NCBI GenBank assembly: GCA_014860565.1
Contig: JACZJN010000045.1
Span: 1 to 64,000, forward strand
Source: Bacteroidota bacterium
Lineage (GTDB): Bacteria; Bacteroidota; Ignavibacteria; SZUA-365
Direction: 5' to 3'
DNA length: 64,000 nucleotides
Made by a program: the position numbers and the translations under genes. A model generated the notes under the pieces. The model was not told where the DNA came from, did no database searches, and saw only the letters and a program-made list of their open reading frames with translations. Positions within the stretch are counted from its first letter, which is position 1, and each line of letters begins with the position of its first letter. Shown in pieces: positions 52,839-61,752 of the stretch.

Positions 52839-55800
52839 ATGATGTATTCGGACGTGCCCATACATATTCTCCTCGTCGAGGATGATCCAGAACAGGTGCA
52901 ATTTCTGAAATTGACCCTGCGTACGGAACAGGAATCCCCCTACTCGCTGACGCATGCCGGAAGTGTCGGAGAGGCGAAGGCGCTCCTCGCGGAATTGCGT
53001 TCGGACGTCATTCTTCTCGATCTGCATCTTCCCGACAGTGCGGGACTCGATACACCGCGCGAGATGCTGACGTGCGCACACGAAATCCCCATCGTCATAT
53101 ACAGCGGCAACACCGACGTCGAAGTCGCCGTCGAGGCCGTGCGTCTCGGAGCGCAGGACTACCTTCTTAAGGGTGAAGCGCGTGAGCCGCTGCTTTCCCG
53201 CGCACTCCGCTATGCGATCGAACGCAAGCGCATCGCGATGGAACTCGAGACGGCGCATAATCAGCTCGAAGAGCGCAACACCGCGCTCGAAATTGCGCGG
53301 GGTGAATTGCGCGCCGAGCGCGACATGTTTGTTTCCGGTCCCACCGTGCTTTTCCAGCGGCAGATCGCTTCCGGTTTCCCGATCACCTTCGTTTCCCGCA
53401 ACGTGTCGCAGTTCGGCTTTCTGCAGCGCGACCTGATGGTCGAGGGATTCCGTTACGATTCGCTGGTGTTCGCCGATGACCGCGAGCCATTCCGCGCGCA
53501 GCTCACTGCCCGTCTTGCCGATGGTGTCGACAGCGTCGAGCAGGAATACCGCATACGGGACGCCAAAGGCGAGATCGTCTGGCTGCATGAAGTTGCGCGT
53601 ATTCAGCGCGACGCGGAAGGCCGGCCGATCGCACAGCTCGCCTACGTCGTCGATATCACGAGGCGGCGGCAGGCGGAGCGCACGTTATCCACGACGCGAA
53701 AACGCTTCGAAAGCATCCTCGGCAGCATCAATGAAATTGTGTACGAAGTCGACGCCAACGGCCGGCTGCTGTACATCAGTCCAGTAATCGAACGCGTCCT
53801 CGGCTGGGAGGCCGACACGCTGCTCGGACAACCCTTCTCCGAACTTGTCGTCGAGGCGCAGCGGAGCGGATGGGATGAAACCTTCCGTCGTGTTCTTTCC
53901 GGATCCATTCTCTCCTGCGAGTTTCCGCTCGCCTCCGCCGATGGCCATGAACGCATATTCCAGATTTCCACGCGGCGGCAGTCCGACGGCGACCAGGTAC
54001 GCGGCGTTGCCGGCGTGCTCACCGACATCACCGAGCGCCGGGAAATGGAGTACGCGATCCGCAACGTTCGCACCCAAACCCAGCAATACCTGGATATCGC
54101 GGAAGTCGTGTTCATGTCGCTCGACCTGAGCGGGTGCATTTCGCTTCTCAACAAGAAGGGCTGCCAGGTGCTCGGCTATTCCGAGAGCGAGATAATCGGG
54201 AAGGACTGGTTCGACCTCTGCATCCCCGAGCCGCTGAGGAATGACCTGCGCGGCTATTTCTTCCGCATACTCGACGGCAGTGAAGCACACCCCGAAGTGC
54301 ATGAAAATGTCGTGCTGACGAAAAAAGGGGAGGAACGTCTCATCCGCTGGCACAACTCCCTGCTGCACGATTCACGCGGAAGGGTGATCGGCATGCTCAG
54401 CAGTGGGGAAGATATCACCGAGCGGCGGCGGATCGAGCAGGAGGCCGAAGGGTCGCGCGAGCTGATCGAACTCGCGCTCTGGGGCGCGGATCTCGGCGCA
54501 TGGGAATGGGACATCGCCACCGATGCCATCACGCTCAACAAGCGTGCGCTTTCGATGTTCGAGTATGAAGCCGATCAGCTGCCCGCCTTCAGCGAACTGC
54601 GGGAACGGACGCTGCCGGCCGAGGATGTGGGGCGTCTGCGCGCGTTGATGGACGACCACCTCGAAGGCCGTTCCCCTGTGTACCAGGCCGAGACATGGAT
54701 GATCTGCAGGACGGGAGAATGGAAATGGGTGCTCGAACGCGGGAAGGTGGTCGCCTCGGATGCTTCCGGCCAGCCCTTGCGTATGGCTGGCACGTATCTG
54801 GATCTCACCGTTCGCAAGTATGCCGAGATCGCCCTTGAAGACAGTGAAAAGAAATTCCGGCTGCTTGCCGAGAACTCGTCGGATATCATCTGGACTGTTA
54901 ACGCTGATTTCGAAATGACGTTTGTCAGTCCATCGGTGGAATTCGTCATTGGGTATACCCCCGCAGAAATGCTGCGGATGAATCTCTTCGATGTGCTGGA
55001 AGATGAATTCCGCCAGGCGAATAAGGATGCGTTCATCACCTTCATGCAGACCGCCTCGGAGCGTCCGCTGCCCGAACGGAACATGCGCGCCGAGGCTCCG
55101 TTCCGGAAAAAGGATGGAGACATCCTGTGGGTGGAAGTCGTCGCGACGCCCATTCTCGACCGGGCCGGCAGACTGATCAGCATTCACGGCAACACGCGCG
55201 ATATTCACCATCGCAAACTTGCCCAGGAGGCATTGGCCGAAAGTGAGGAGAAGTATCGTCTGCTCGTACAGAACCAGACGGATCTCGTGGTGAAAGTGGA
55301 TCTCGATGGGAAACTTCTTTTCGTCAGTCCGTCGTACTGCAGAATGTTCGGGAAAACGGAAGCGGAGTTGCTGCACCAGACCTTCTTCCCGCTGGTCCAC
55401 GAAGACGACCGTCTCAGTACACTCGAAGCGATGAAAAAGCTGTTCGAGCCTCCGTACACCAGCTATCTCGAACAGCGTGCCCTCACGCGCGACGGCTGGC
55501 GATGGCTCGGGTGGCAGGATACCGCCGTGCTCGATGAAACGGGCGAGGTGGTGGCGATCATGGGGGTGGGACGCGATGTGACGGAACGTCGCATGGCGGA
55601 GCGCGCGCTCATCGACAGCGAGAAGCGGCTGCGCACGGTCATCTCGAATCTCCCGGTGATCATGTTCACGCTCGACAGTGCCGGAAGATTCACGCTTTCG
55701 GAGGGCATGGGCCTCGAATCGCTGGGTCTGCATTCGGGCGAGGTCGTCGGGCTCTCCGCCTTCGACGTCTACGCGAATCATCCCGAGGTGCTTGCGACCC

Positions 55801-57812
55801 TGGTGCGGGCGATGGAGGGAGAAGCCTTCGTCGCCACCGTCGAAGTAGACGGAAAATCCTTTGAAACCTGGTATTCGCCCGTGTTCGGGGAGAGCGGCGC
55901 CGTCGAGCATGTCATCGGCGTGGCGGCCGATATCACGAACAGAAAGAAAACCGAGCAGGAACTGACCCAATACCGCGATCATCTCGAGGAACTCGTCGAA
56001 GCGCGAACGCTGGAACTCGAGCGCGCCAACGAGCGTCTCAAGCGCTTCCGTTTCGCGCTCGACAGCGCGGCCGACAACATATACATCATCGATCCGCACA
56101 CGATGAAGTACGTCGACCTCAACGACAGCGCCGTGCAGGCGCTCGGCTACTCGCGTGAAGAGCTTCTGACGATGGGTCCGCAGGACGTTCAGGCCCATGC
56201 CGACAAGCCCGCTCATCTGGGCATTTACGCACAGGTGCGGGACGGGGCGCTGGAAGTCGGCATTTTCGAGACCGAGCATTCAAGGAAAGACGGGACCCAT
56301 TTCCCGGTCGAAGTATTCGTGCGCGCCTTCGGTTCCGGGGAGGAGCGGCTGCTGATCGCGACCTCGCGCGATGTTTCACGCCGCCGCGCCGCGGAACTGG
56401 CGCTGAAGGAATCCGAGTCGAAATATCGCAACGTACTGGAAAACGCGAACGAAGCGATCGTCGTGCTGCAGGACAACCTGCTCCGCTTCTTCAACTACAA
56501 AGTGCTCGAGTTGACCGGATTGAGCGAAGCGGAGCTGAAGGACCTTCCGATCTTCGAATTCGTGCATCCCGACGATCACGTCCTTATTCGGCGGCAGTAC
56601 CAGGAGCGGCTGCGCGGCGGTCTGCTGCCTGAGAGCTACGACGTACGCATGTTCGACAGCAACGGCACCATCAAGTGGATGGAAGTGCGCGACGTGCTCA
56701 TCACCTGGGAAGGGAAGCCCGCGACGCTGAACTTCTTCAACGACATCACCGCCCGCAAGCGTGCCGAGGATTACATCCGTTTCCAGGCGTCTCTGTTGAG
56801 CATCGTGCGCAACTCCGTGATCGCCCTCGATGCGTCCGGCCGCGTCATGTACTGGAATTCCTTCGCGGAGACCCTCTTCGGCTGGACCGCCCAGGAAGTA
56901 CAGGGGAGGAAGCTGCAGGAGCTGTCCACCTTCGGTGTTGAGTTCGAGACTGGTCTGCTGCCATCGCTCAAGCAGCGTGGACACTGGGAAGGCGAAGTCG
57001 AGCTTCCCCGGCGCGACGGCACCATGTTGTCGGTGTATTCCATGTGGAACGTCATCACCGAGGAAGACCAGCTCCGCGGCTACGTCGGCATCGGCATGGA
57101 TCTCTCCGAGCGCAAGAAGCTCGAGCGGGAGCTGCTGCAGTCGCAGAAGCTCGCCTCGCTGGGCATACTTTCCGAGGGCATCGCACACGAACTGCGTAAT
57201 CCGCTGGGGTACGCCAGTTCCGCCGCTCAGCTGCTGATCTCGAAAAAGGATCTGACCGAGGAGCAGCGAAAGAAATACAGCACCGTCATTTATACGGGTG
57301 TCGACCGCGCCAACAAGATCGTGGAAAATCTGCTCCTCATCGGCAAGCCGAAGGGACAGCTGATGAAGAAGCCGCTGAATCTGGTCGATACGGTCAAGGA
57401 AGCGCTTTCGCTGATCTCATCCCATCACAACGCGGACAGCGTGCAGAAAGAGCTGAATTTCGGTTCCAAGCCCCTGCAGGTGCACGGCAACAGGGAAATG
57501 CTCGTGCAGCTGTTCTACAATCTGTTCACGAATGCGATCGACGCCATGGCCGGAAGCGGAACGCTGCGAGTGGGAGGCGAGAAAAAGGGAGCGCATGTGC
57601 GCATCCGCGTCAGCGACACTGGTCCCGGCGTGCCCGACGACATCGTGGAGAATATCTTCGACCCGTTTTTCACCACCTCCAAGACCGACAAGGGCGTCGG
57701 CCTTGGCCTCACGCTCTGTTATTTCATCATGGACGACCACGAAGGCCGCATCGATCTCGACACCACCGCCGAATCCGGCGCCGCCTTCGTCCTGACCTTC
57801 CCCGCCGCCTGA
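52839..57812 (+). CDS. Giant cytoplasmic hybrid histidine kinase, REC plus about ten PAS domains
   Basis: 1657 aa, far longer than a usual kinase. Domains: N-terminal receiver (about 1-125, Asp61 in [10 protein letters not shown]), a coiled coil, then about ten consecutive PAS/PAC modules of roughly 120 residues (about 160-1430), several ending in the ITERR or DITARKRAE type of PAC linker. A HisKA dimer with His1450 ([11 protein letters not shown]) and an HATPase domain follow (about 1545-1655; N box [11 protein letters not shown] boxes DTGPGVPDD and GVGLGLTLC). No membrane segments are visible, so it senses inside the cell. Gene order indicates that it phosphorylates the regulator just upstream. 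The amino-terminal REC may make it part of a larger relay. Confidence 0.93.
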   Translation: MMYSDVPIHILLVEDDPEQVQFLKLTLRTEQESPYSLTHAGSVGEAKALLAELRSDVILLDLHLPDSAGLDTPREMLTCAHEIPIVIYSGNTDVEVAVEAVRLGAQDYLLKGEAREPLLSRALRYAIERKRIAMELETAHNQLEERNTALEIARGELRAERDMFVSGPTVLFQRQIASGFPITFVSRNVSQFGFLQRDLMVEGFRYDSLVFADDREPFRAQLTARLADGVDSVEQEYRIRDAKGEIVWLHEVARIQRDAEGRPIAQLAYVVDITRRRQAERTLSTTRKRFESILGSINEIVYEVDANGRLLYISPVIERVLGWEADTLLGQPFSELVVEAQRSGWDETFRRVLSGSILSCEFPLASADGHERIFQISTRRQSDGDQVRGVAGVLTDITERREMEYAIRNVRTQTQQYLDIAEVVFMSLDLSGCISLLNKKGCQVLGYSESEIIGKDWFDLCIPEPLRNDLRGYFFRILDGSEAHPEVHENVVLTKKGEERLIRWHNSLLHDSRGRVIGMLSSGEDITERRRIEQEAEGSRELIELALWGADLGAWEWDIATDAITLNKRALSMFEYEADQLPAFSELRERTLPAEDVGRLRALMDDHLEGRSPVYQAETWMICRTGEWKWVLERGKVVASDASGQPLRMAGTYLDLTVRKYAEIALEDSEKKFRLLAENSSDIIWTVNADFEMTFVSPSVEFVIGYTPAEMLRMNLFDVLEDEFRQANKDAFITFMQTASERPLPERNMRAEAPFRKKDGDILWVEVVATPILDRAGRLISIHGNTRDIHHRKLAQEALAESEEKYRLLVQNQTDLVVKVDLDGKLLFVSPSYCRMFGKTEAELLHQTFFPLVHEDDRLSTLEAMKKLFEPPYTSYLEQRALTRDGWRWLGWQDTAVLDETGEVVAIMGVGRDVTERRMAERALIDSEKRLRTVISNLPVIMFTLDSAGRFTLSEGMGLESLGLHSGEVVGLSAFDVYANHPEVLATLVRAMEGEAFVATVEVDGKSFETWYSPVFGESGAVEHVIGVAADITNRKKTEQELTQYRDHLEELVEARTLELERANERLKRFRFALDSAADNIYIIDPHTMKYVDLNDSAVQALGYSREELLTMGPQDVQAHADKPAHLGIYAQVRDGALEVGIFETEHSRKDGTHFPVEVFVRAFGSGEERLLIATSRDVSRRRAAELALKESESKYRNVLENANEAIVVLQDNLLRFFNYKVLELTGLSEAELKDLPIFEFVHPDDHVLIRRQYQERLRGGLLPESYDVRMFDSNGTIKWMEVRDVLITWEGKPATLNFFNDITARKRAEDYIRFQASLLSIVRNSVIALDASGRVMYWNSFAETLFGWTAQEVQGRKLQELSTFGVEFETGLLPSLKQRGHWEGEVELPRRDGTMLSVYSMWNVITEEDQLRGYVGIGMDLSERKKLERELLQSQKLASLGILSEGIAHELRNPLGYASSAAQLLISKKDLTEEQRKKYSTVIYTGVDRANKIVENLLLIGKPKGQLMKKPLNLVDTVKEALSLISSHHNADSVQKELNFGSKPLQVHGNREMLVQLFYNLFTNAIDAMAGSGTLRVGGEKKGAHVRIRVSDTGPGVPDDIVENIFDPFFTTSKTDKGVGLGLTLCYFIMDDHEGRIDLDTTAESGAAFVLTFPAA

Positions 57813-58297
57813 CCCGCCCCCGTGCCGACTTTTCCGGCCGCGTAGGCTATCCACCTCATTCCGGGATTTTGTCGCAATCGGACGCGCATTCCCTGCGCTT
57901 TCGTGGCAGTTCACGTCTGCACTCCTGATTTATCCCTCATCATTCGGGAATCCGTTTCCAAAATCCCGGCTTTCCGAGCACCATGCAATTCATTCCCTAT
58001 TCAATTCATTGAATAGTTCTTCAGCCACCTGCATACTCTCCAACGGAGCCCCTTGTCCAAAATTCACGGCCGCAATACGCGGCTGCTCCACCGGTGCCGG
58101 TGCATTTTCTTCAACCATCTCTTTAACCCCGATCCAGTATCCTCTTGTCCCACATGCGACAGTTTTCACGAATCCGGGCCGGATTCCACTAAAACAGATA
58201 TTGGAGTCCTTAAGACAATTTTCTGGCATGTTTTATGCGGTTAAGAAGGGCCATTACCGAATGCCGTACTTGACAACATTGCTGAGGAGAGAGAATC
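57813..58297. other. 485-bp intergenic region before the T9SS cargo gene
   Basis: No supported gene is present. It contains the palindromic repeat element at 57986-58037 (described separately). A GAGGAGAGAG ribosome binding site lies just before the ATG at 58298. A TTGACA at about 58270 is too close to the start codon to be a -35 box of that gene. Nothing else is recognisable. Confidence 0.6.
57986..58037. repeat. Palindromic element, copy A
   Basis: A 52-bp element repeated without gaps at 60704-60755, with 42 of 52 bases the same by hand count. Its core is the perfect inverted repeat CTATTCAA/TTGAATAG (57997-58004 with 58009-58016, loop TTCA). It ends in CTGCATACT in both copies. It lies about 260 bp upstream of the T9SS cargo gene. 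It could be a protein-binding site or an RNA hairpin in the leader. Confidence 0.65.
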
Positions 58298-60172
58298 ATG
58301 CTTAATTCGAGACTACTTTCAATAGTAGGCGCTATCGCGATAACATTCCTTCTGTTCGGAATCGGGACAGAGGCAGCAGGGCAAGTGAAGACTTGGAATG
58401 GTACCACGGGCGATTGGGTGACCGGTGCCAATTGGTCACCAGCCGGAGCACCTGGACCAGGTGACGCAGTGTTTTTCCCTTCCGGGACGTACACAGTAAC
58501 ACTTGCAAGTGCAGTCACAATCACCAATCTCGCGGTTTATGGCCACGTGACACTTACAACGGGGATCACTACAGGAGTGGCAATTACCTGTAATAATCTT
58601 ACGGTTGGGGATGCCAGCAGTCCGGCTCCAGCAGATCTGATTTTGGAAAGAAGCGCTGCGAACACCGATTATTTCCTCTCAGCCAACGGTGTTACTCTGT
58701 TGGACGAAGCCAGAATCATTCGTCCCGCCTTACCTACTGCTAACACAGTGAAGATACAGTTGCGGCGTGCGAGTGGAACGATTGCAATGGGTGATGTTTC
58801 AGACTCTTATGTTGGTGTTGGCGTATATACTGTGACCAGTGGAGGGACGCCGTTTACCACCGATGCGCGTTTCGATGACGACATCACGTTTACCGGCGGT
58901 ACCATTTATCTTGGCTCGCACAACCTCTTTCTGGGAAAAGCATGCACACTGATCACTCCCGTGACAGCTTCGGGCGAACCTGGTTCTATCGGCGCTGGTA
59001 GTGGATATTTTGGTTTCCACTCATCGACGAATGGGACGTATAACAGCCAGCCGATCGGTCGGCTGTGTCGCGAGGTTGGCCCGACAACGCTGGGACCGCT
59101 TTTCTTCCCGGTCGCGCCGATTGATGGTGATATGCCTGGCGATAAATATGTTCCGTGCAGAGTCCAAATAATGAGTTTCACTCCGCCCTTCTCCTCATCG
59201 ACTGTGCCATTCCCCCATGTTGCGGTCCGCCCGGTTGGAATCCAGCACCCGGCGAATCTCCAGGATAAACCCAGCCTTCACCTATACTGGGAAGTCGACG
59301 GAGTTGGCACGCCGGATGTCATTTGCACCAAGGTCGACATGTGGTACCATCAGCATTATGTTACCTCTGGGAGTGATAAAAAGGCATTCTCTGCACGGTA
59401 CTACGACAACATTGTCTACAATAATGTCTTCGGTAGTGGTTGGGATCCGACAGGAATCGAGCAGAACCTGAACTTCTCATCCGGGAATTATATTACGGTT
59501 GGACCCAGTAATTACCCGTCACTCCCTGCGAACCCATGTGTCACTGAATTCGGCGACTATACCATCGGCTTCGGCTACCCGGGCGGCGATCCCATCCCCG
59601 TCGAGCTGACGTCGTTCAGTGCGCGGTACATGGACGGCCGGGTCGATCTCAACTGGCAGACGGCGACGGAGCTGAATAACTTCGGCTTCGCGATCGAGCG
59701 TTCCGTCGATAAGGAGAACTGGGAGGAAGTCGGCTTCGTCCAGGGCTTTGGCACCTCCAGCAGCCCGAAGAGCTATGCGCATAGCGACTATCTGCGCGAT
59801 GATCTCAAGCATTTGCCACAACTGGCGTATCGCCTGCGGCAGATGGATCGTGACGGTACCACGGACTATTCAAATATCGTATTCGTCAAAACGGGCGAAC
59901 TGCCCGAAGGAGTGAAACTGTACGCTGCCTATCCCAATCCCTTCAATCCCACCACCACGATCAGCTTTGCGATCGGAAATCCCGCGGACGTCACGCTCAG
60001 GATTTACAATACCCTGGGACAGAACGTCGCCACGCTGCTGAGGGGCAGCGCGATGGATGCGGGCCTCCATACGGTGCCCTTCAACGGAGATCAGCTCCCG
60101 AGCGGCATCTACATGGCGGTGCTTGAGGCGAATGGCGAAGTGCAGCATCAGAAGCTTGTGCTCAACAAGTGA
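58298..60172 (+). CDS. Secreted T9SS cargo protein with type A sorting domain
   Basis: 624 aa with a GAGGAGAGAG site. The signal peptide ends TEAAGQ. The passenger starts with TWNGTTGDWVTGANWSP and GDAVFFPSGTYTVTLASAVTI, a repetitive beta-helix-like pattern also seen in autotransporter-type surface proteins. From about residue 430 the text changes to the standard T9SS cargo tail: a fibronectin-like module (PVELTSFSARYMDGRVDLNW, ...FGFAIERSVD) and a sorting domain (AAYPNPFNPTTTISF, NTLGQNVATLL, LPSGIYMAVL, KLVLNK). Codon choice looks AT-richer in the passenger than in the tail (change near 59570). Surface or released protein; ligand unknown. Its last 38 codons are repeated as a relic at 61037-61153. 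Confidence 0.85.
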   Translation: MLNSRLLSIVGAIAITFLLFGIGTEAAGQVKTWNGTTGDWVTGANWSPAGAPGPGDAVFFPSGTYTVTLASAVTITNLAVYGHVTLTTGITTGVAITCNNLTVGDASSPAPADLILERSAANTDYFLSANGVTLLDEARIIRPALPTANTVKIQLRRASGTIAMGDVSDSYVGVGVYTVTSGGTPFTTDARFDDDITFTGGTIYLGSHNLFLGKACTLITPVTASGEPGSIGAGSGYFGFHSSTNGTYNSQPIGRLCREVGPTTLGPLFFPVAPIDGDMPGDKYVPCRVQIMSFTPPFSSSTVPFPHVAVRPVGIQHPANLQDKPSLHLYWEVDGVGTPDVICTKVDMWYHQHYVTSGSDKKAFSARYYDNIVYNNVFGSGWDPTGIEQNLNFSSGNYITVGPSNYPSLPANPCVTEFGDYTIGFGYPGGDPIPVELTSFSARYMDGRVDLNWQTATELNNFGFAIERSVDKENWEEVGFVQGFGTSSSPKSYAHSDYLRDDLKHLPQLAYRLRQMDRDGTTDYSNIVFVKTGELPEGVKLYAAYPNPFNPTTTISFAIGNPADVTLRIYNTLGQNVATLLRGSAMDAGLHTVPFNGDQLPSGIYMAVLEANGEVQHQKLVLNK

Positions 60173-60203
60173 GAGTGTGAGAGAGAGAGCACATTGCCGA
60201 ACG

Positions 60204-60233
60204 CATGAGGCGGGATCGCGGTCCCGCCTCGTG
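60204..60233 (+). terminator. Hairpin between cargo gene and small sorting-domain ORF, copy A
   Basis: 12-bp stem with one U-G wobble: CATGAGGCGGGA/TCCCGCCTCGTG (60204-60215 with 60222-60233), 6-nt loop, no T tract. The matching hairpin of copy B is at 61183-61218. Confidence 0.55.
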
Positions 60234-60330
60234 TGAGTTTCCCACGTATGTGTCCGGAGGAGGGATGAGGAAAGGAAGCTGGTTGGAAACAGTGAATGCA
60301 ACTGGGAACCTTGAGCAACGGAGCATAGAG

Positions 60331-60609
60331 ATGGAAATCCCGTTCACGTTTTCGCAATACGCGTATCCGTTGAACCCGAGTGCCACTCTGACGTTCACCC
60401 TTGACGAACCGCAGGAAGTGTCGCTCAAGATCTACAATACGTACGGCCAGGTTGTGCACACGCTATACGAGCGTGTGATGATGAAGCCCGGATACCACGA
60501 GCTCAAGCTGTACGGCGAGACATTTCCCTCGGGTGGCTGCTATGCCCGCCTGCATACAAAATATGGTGTTCAGCAACGCACTCTTGTGCTGAGCACCGAT
60601 AGCCCCTGA
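60331..60609 (+). CDS. Stand-alone T9SS sorting-domain-like protein, copy 1
   Basis: 92 aa from ATG 60331 with CGGAG 7 bp upstream; in-frame ATGs at 60265 and 60205 would lengthen it, but copy 2 has a stop codon in the corresponding leader, so the short start is preferred. The whole protein matches a type A sorting domain: YAYPLNPSATLTFTL stands for YPNPFNP..., then IYNTYGQVVHTLYE, MKPGYHEL, FPSGGCYARL and QQRTLVLS. There is no signal peptide, so it should stay in the cytoplasm unless fused or exported otherwise. It has a single Cys70. Copy 2 (61336-61614) is 88% identical (81 of 92) with many silent codon changes, which indicates selection on the protein. Possible roles: a chaperone or decoy for sorting domains, a regulator of T9SS flux, or a partner of the two-component proteins nearby. 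Confidence 0.65.
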   Translation: MEIPFTFSQYAYPLNPSATLTFTLDEPQEVSLKIYNTYGQVVHTLYERVMMKPGYHELKLYGETFPSGGCYARLHTKYGVQQRTLVLSTDSP

Positions 60610-60656
60610 CGATGAACAGTCGATCCGGAAGGGTCGATAAAGAGTGAGATGAGGAG

Positions 60657-60682
60657 AAGAGTCCGCCCGATGGCGGACTCTT
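60657..60682 (+). terminator. Hairpin after sorting-domain ORF copy 1
   Basis: A perfect 11-bp stem AAGAGTCCGCC/GGCGGACTCTT with a 4-nt loop CGAT, 47 bp after the stop. Its stem shares the GTCCGC/GCGGAC core with the terminator after copy 2 (61647-61675), which supports a common origin. Confidence 0.65.
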
Positions 60683-60703
60683 GCTTAACACCCTGGAGGT
60701 GTT

Positions 60704-60755
60704 CAATCCATTCCCTATGCAACCCATTGCATAGTCCTTCATGCGACTGCATACT
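60704..60755. repeat. Palindromic element, copy B
   Basis: Second copy of the 52-bp element (copy A at 57986-58037). The inverted repeat is CTATGCAA/TTGCATAG (60715-60722 with 60727-60734, loop CCCA). Relative to copy A one base on each arm has changed so that pairing or symmetry is kept. It sits upstream of the cargo relic, the same relative place as copy A upstream of the intact gene. Confidence 0.65.
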
Positions 60756-61036
60756 ATTGCGCATGTAATGCGGAGCTACTTGGGCCGACCCTATAAAAAG
60801 AACAAGAAGCTTTATCCTAAATAACCACATCAGCCAACATCCCTATCCCCTTGTCACCGAACACCCCCGGGGATCCGCGTCACTGTCATTAACGGATAAA
60901 AAATATCAACATTAGCAGAAAATATGTCTGGCGCGCTTTTTGCTGTATAAGGTCCAGAGATAGAAGCTATCGTATCATATTGTACATCTAAGGCCAGTGA
61001 ACTATTACCACGGCGGATCGCCGAATCTGCTCTCTG

Positions 61037-61153
61037 GACGCCGGCCTGCACACGGTTTCCTTCAACGGAGATCAGCTCCCGAGCGGTGTGTACATGGCGG
61101 TGCTGGAGGCGAACGGTGTGCCGCAATACCAGAAGCTTGTGCTCAACAAGTGA
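61037..61153 (+). pseudogene. 3' relic of a T9SS cargo gene
   Basis: Thirty-eight in-frame codons and a stop that match the end of the 58298-60172 product (DAGLHTVSFNGDQLPSGVYM... to KLVLNK). Upstream similarity stops near 61010 with a deletion and loss of frame, and no start or signal peptide is present. The sequence after the stop (TGAGAGTGGAAGAGAGAGAGC) also matches the intact copy. It is the remains of a duplicated cargo gene. Confidence 0.8.
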
Positions 61154-61182
61154 GAGTGGAAGAGAGAGAGCACAATTGCTGA

Positions 61183-61218
61183 TTACGCAAGGCGGGGCGC
61201 AAGCCCCGCCTCGCGTAA
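61183..61218 (+). terminator. Hairpin between relic and small sorting-domain ORF, copy B
   Basis: Inner stem AGGCGGGGC/GCCCCGCCT with a GCAA (GNRA) tetraloop and outer stem TTACGC/GCGTAA separated by one mismatch. It equals the copy A hairpin at 60204-60233 in place and general sequence, but the arms differ. Confidence 0.55.
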
Positions 61219-61335
61219 AGCGAATATGGAACACTGCCCTGAGGAGGGCGTTGCGTCGGAGAGAAGAGTGGTGAGAATGGAAATTGCTGAATTAAGTGAA
61301 TGCAGCAGCGAACCGAGTAGCGGAGTAGAGAAATA

Positions 61336-61614
61336 ATGGAGATTCCGTTCACGTTTTCGCAATACGCGTATCCGTTGAACCCGAGTGCCACGTTGTCGTT
61401 TACGCTGGAAGAACCGCAAGAGATTTCACTGAAAATCTATAACACGTTCGGACAGGTTGTGCACACGCTTTACGAAAGGGTTCTGATGAAACCCGGATAC
61501 CATGAACTGAGGCTGTATGGCGAGACCTTCCCCTCGGGTGGATGTTACGCACGGCTTCATACGAATAATGGAGTACAACAGCGCACACTTGTGCTGAGCA
61601 GTGAAAACCCCTGA
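61336..61614 (+). CDS. Stand-alone T9SS sorting-domain-like protein, copy 2
   Basis: 92 aa from ATG 61336, with CGGAG upstream and an in-frame TAG shortly before it, so the start cannot lie further upstream. 81 of 92 residues equal copy 1; ten of the eleven changes are conservative or at the C-terminal tail (for example D25E, V30I, Y38F, K59R), while many third codon positions differ. Bases 10-56 of the two ORFs are identical. It is a free sorting domain without signal peptide, with Cys70 kept, and it ends before a strong terminator. The intergenic relic before it suggests it arose with the cassette duplication. Confidence 0.65.
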   Translation: MEIPFTFSQYAYPLNPSATLSFTLEEPQEISLKIYNTFGQVVHTLYERVLMKPGYHELRLYGETFPSGGCYARLHTNNGVQQRTLVLSSENP

Positions 61615-61646
61615 CGCAGGCGGTTTGATGAATATGAGTAGAGGTG

Positions 61647-61675
61647 AAAAAAGTCCGCGGCATGCGGACTTTTTT
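61647..61675. terminator. Intrinsic terminator after sorting-domain ORF copy 2
   Basis: A perfect 12-bp stem AAAAAAGTCCGC/GCGGACTTTTTT with a GGCAT loop. The T run gives termination in the forward direction and the A run could serve the reverse. It separates the cassette from the second two-component pair. Confidence 0.85.
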
Positions 61676-61752
61676 CTTGCCCCATGCTGGTCTGAATTCG
61701 GAGTTTTTTATATTATGTCCTGAATACGTTTTGGACGCAACCCTCCTTCGCC

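Larger units (their letters stand above)
60610..61335. other. Gap between the two stand-alone sorting-domain ORFs
   Basis: Contains, in order, the terminator 60657-60682, palindromic element B (60704-60755), an AT-rich unassigned stretch (about 60890-60995), the cargo-gene relic (61037-61153) and the hairpin 61183-61218. Small open frames here do not look like genes. Confidence 0.7.

Noticed and set aside
60175-60190. GAGAGAGAG simple repeats near 60180 and 61160
   Set aside because: Short purine repeats that only mark the duplicated segment; no independent function is supported.
60205-60330. N-terminal extension of the first small sorting-domain ORF (ATG 60205 or 60265)
   Set aside because: The GGAGGAGGG before 60265 is attractive, but the equivalent leader of copy 2 has an in-frame stop, the leader overlaps the GC hairpin, and the conserved protein begins at MEIPF.
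60997-61182. Open frame overlapping the cargo relic
   Set aside because: It reads the relic in another frame; the biologically meaningful frame is the one ending in KLVLNK.
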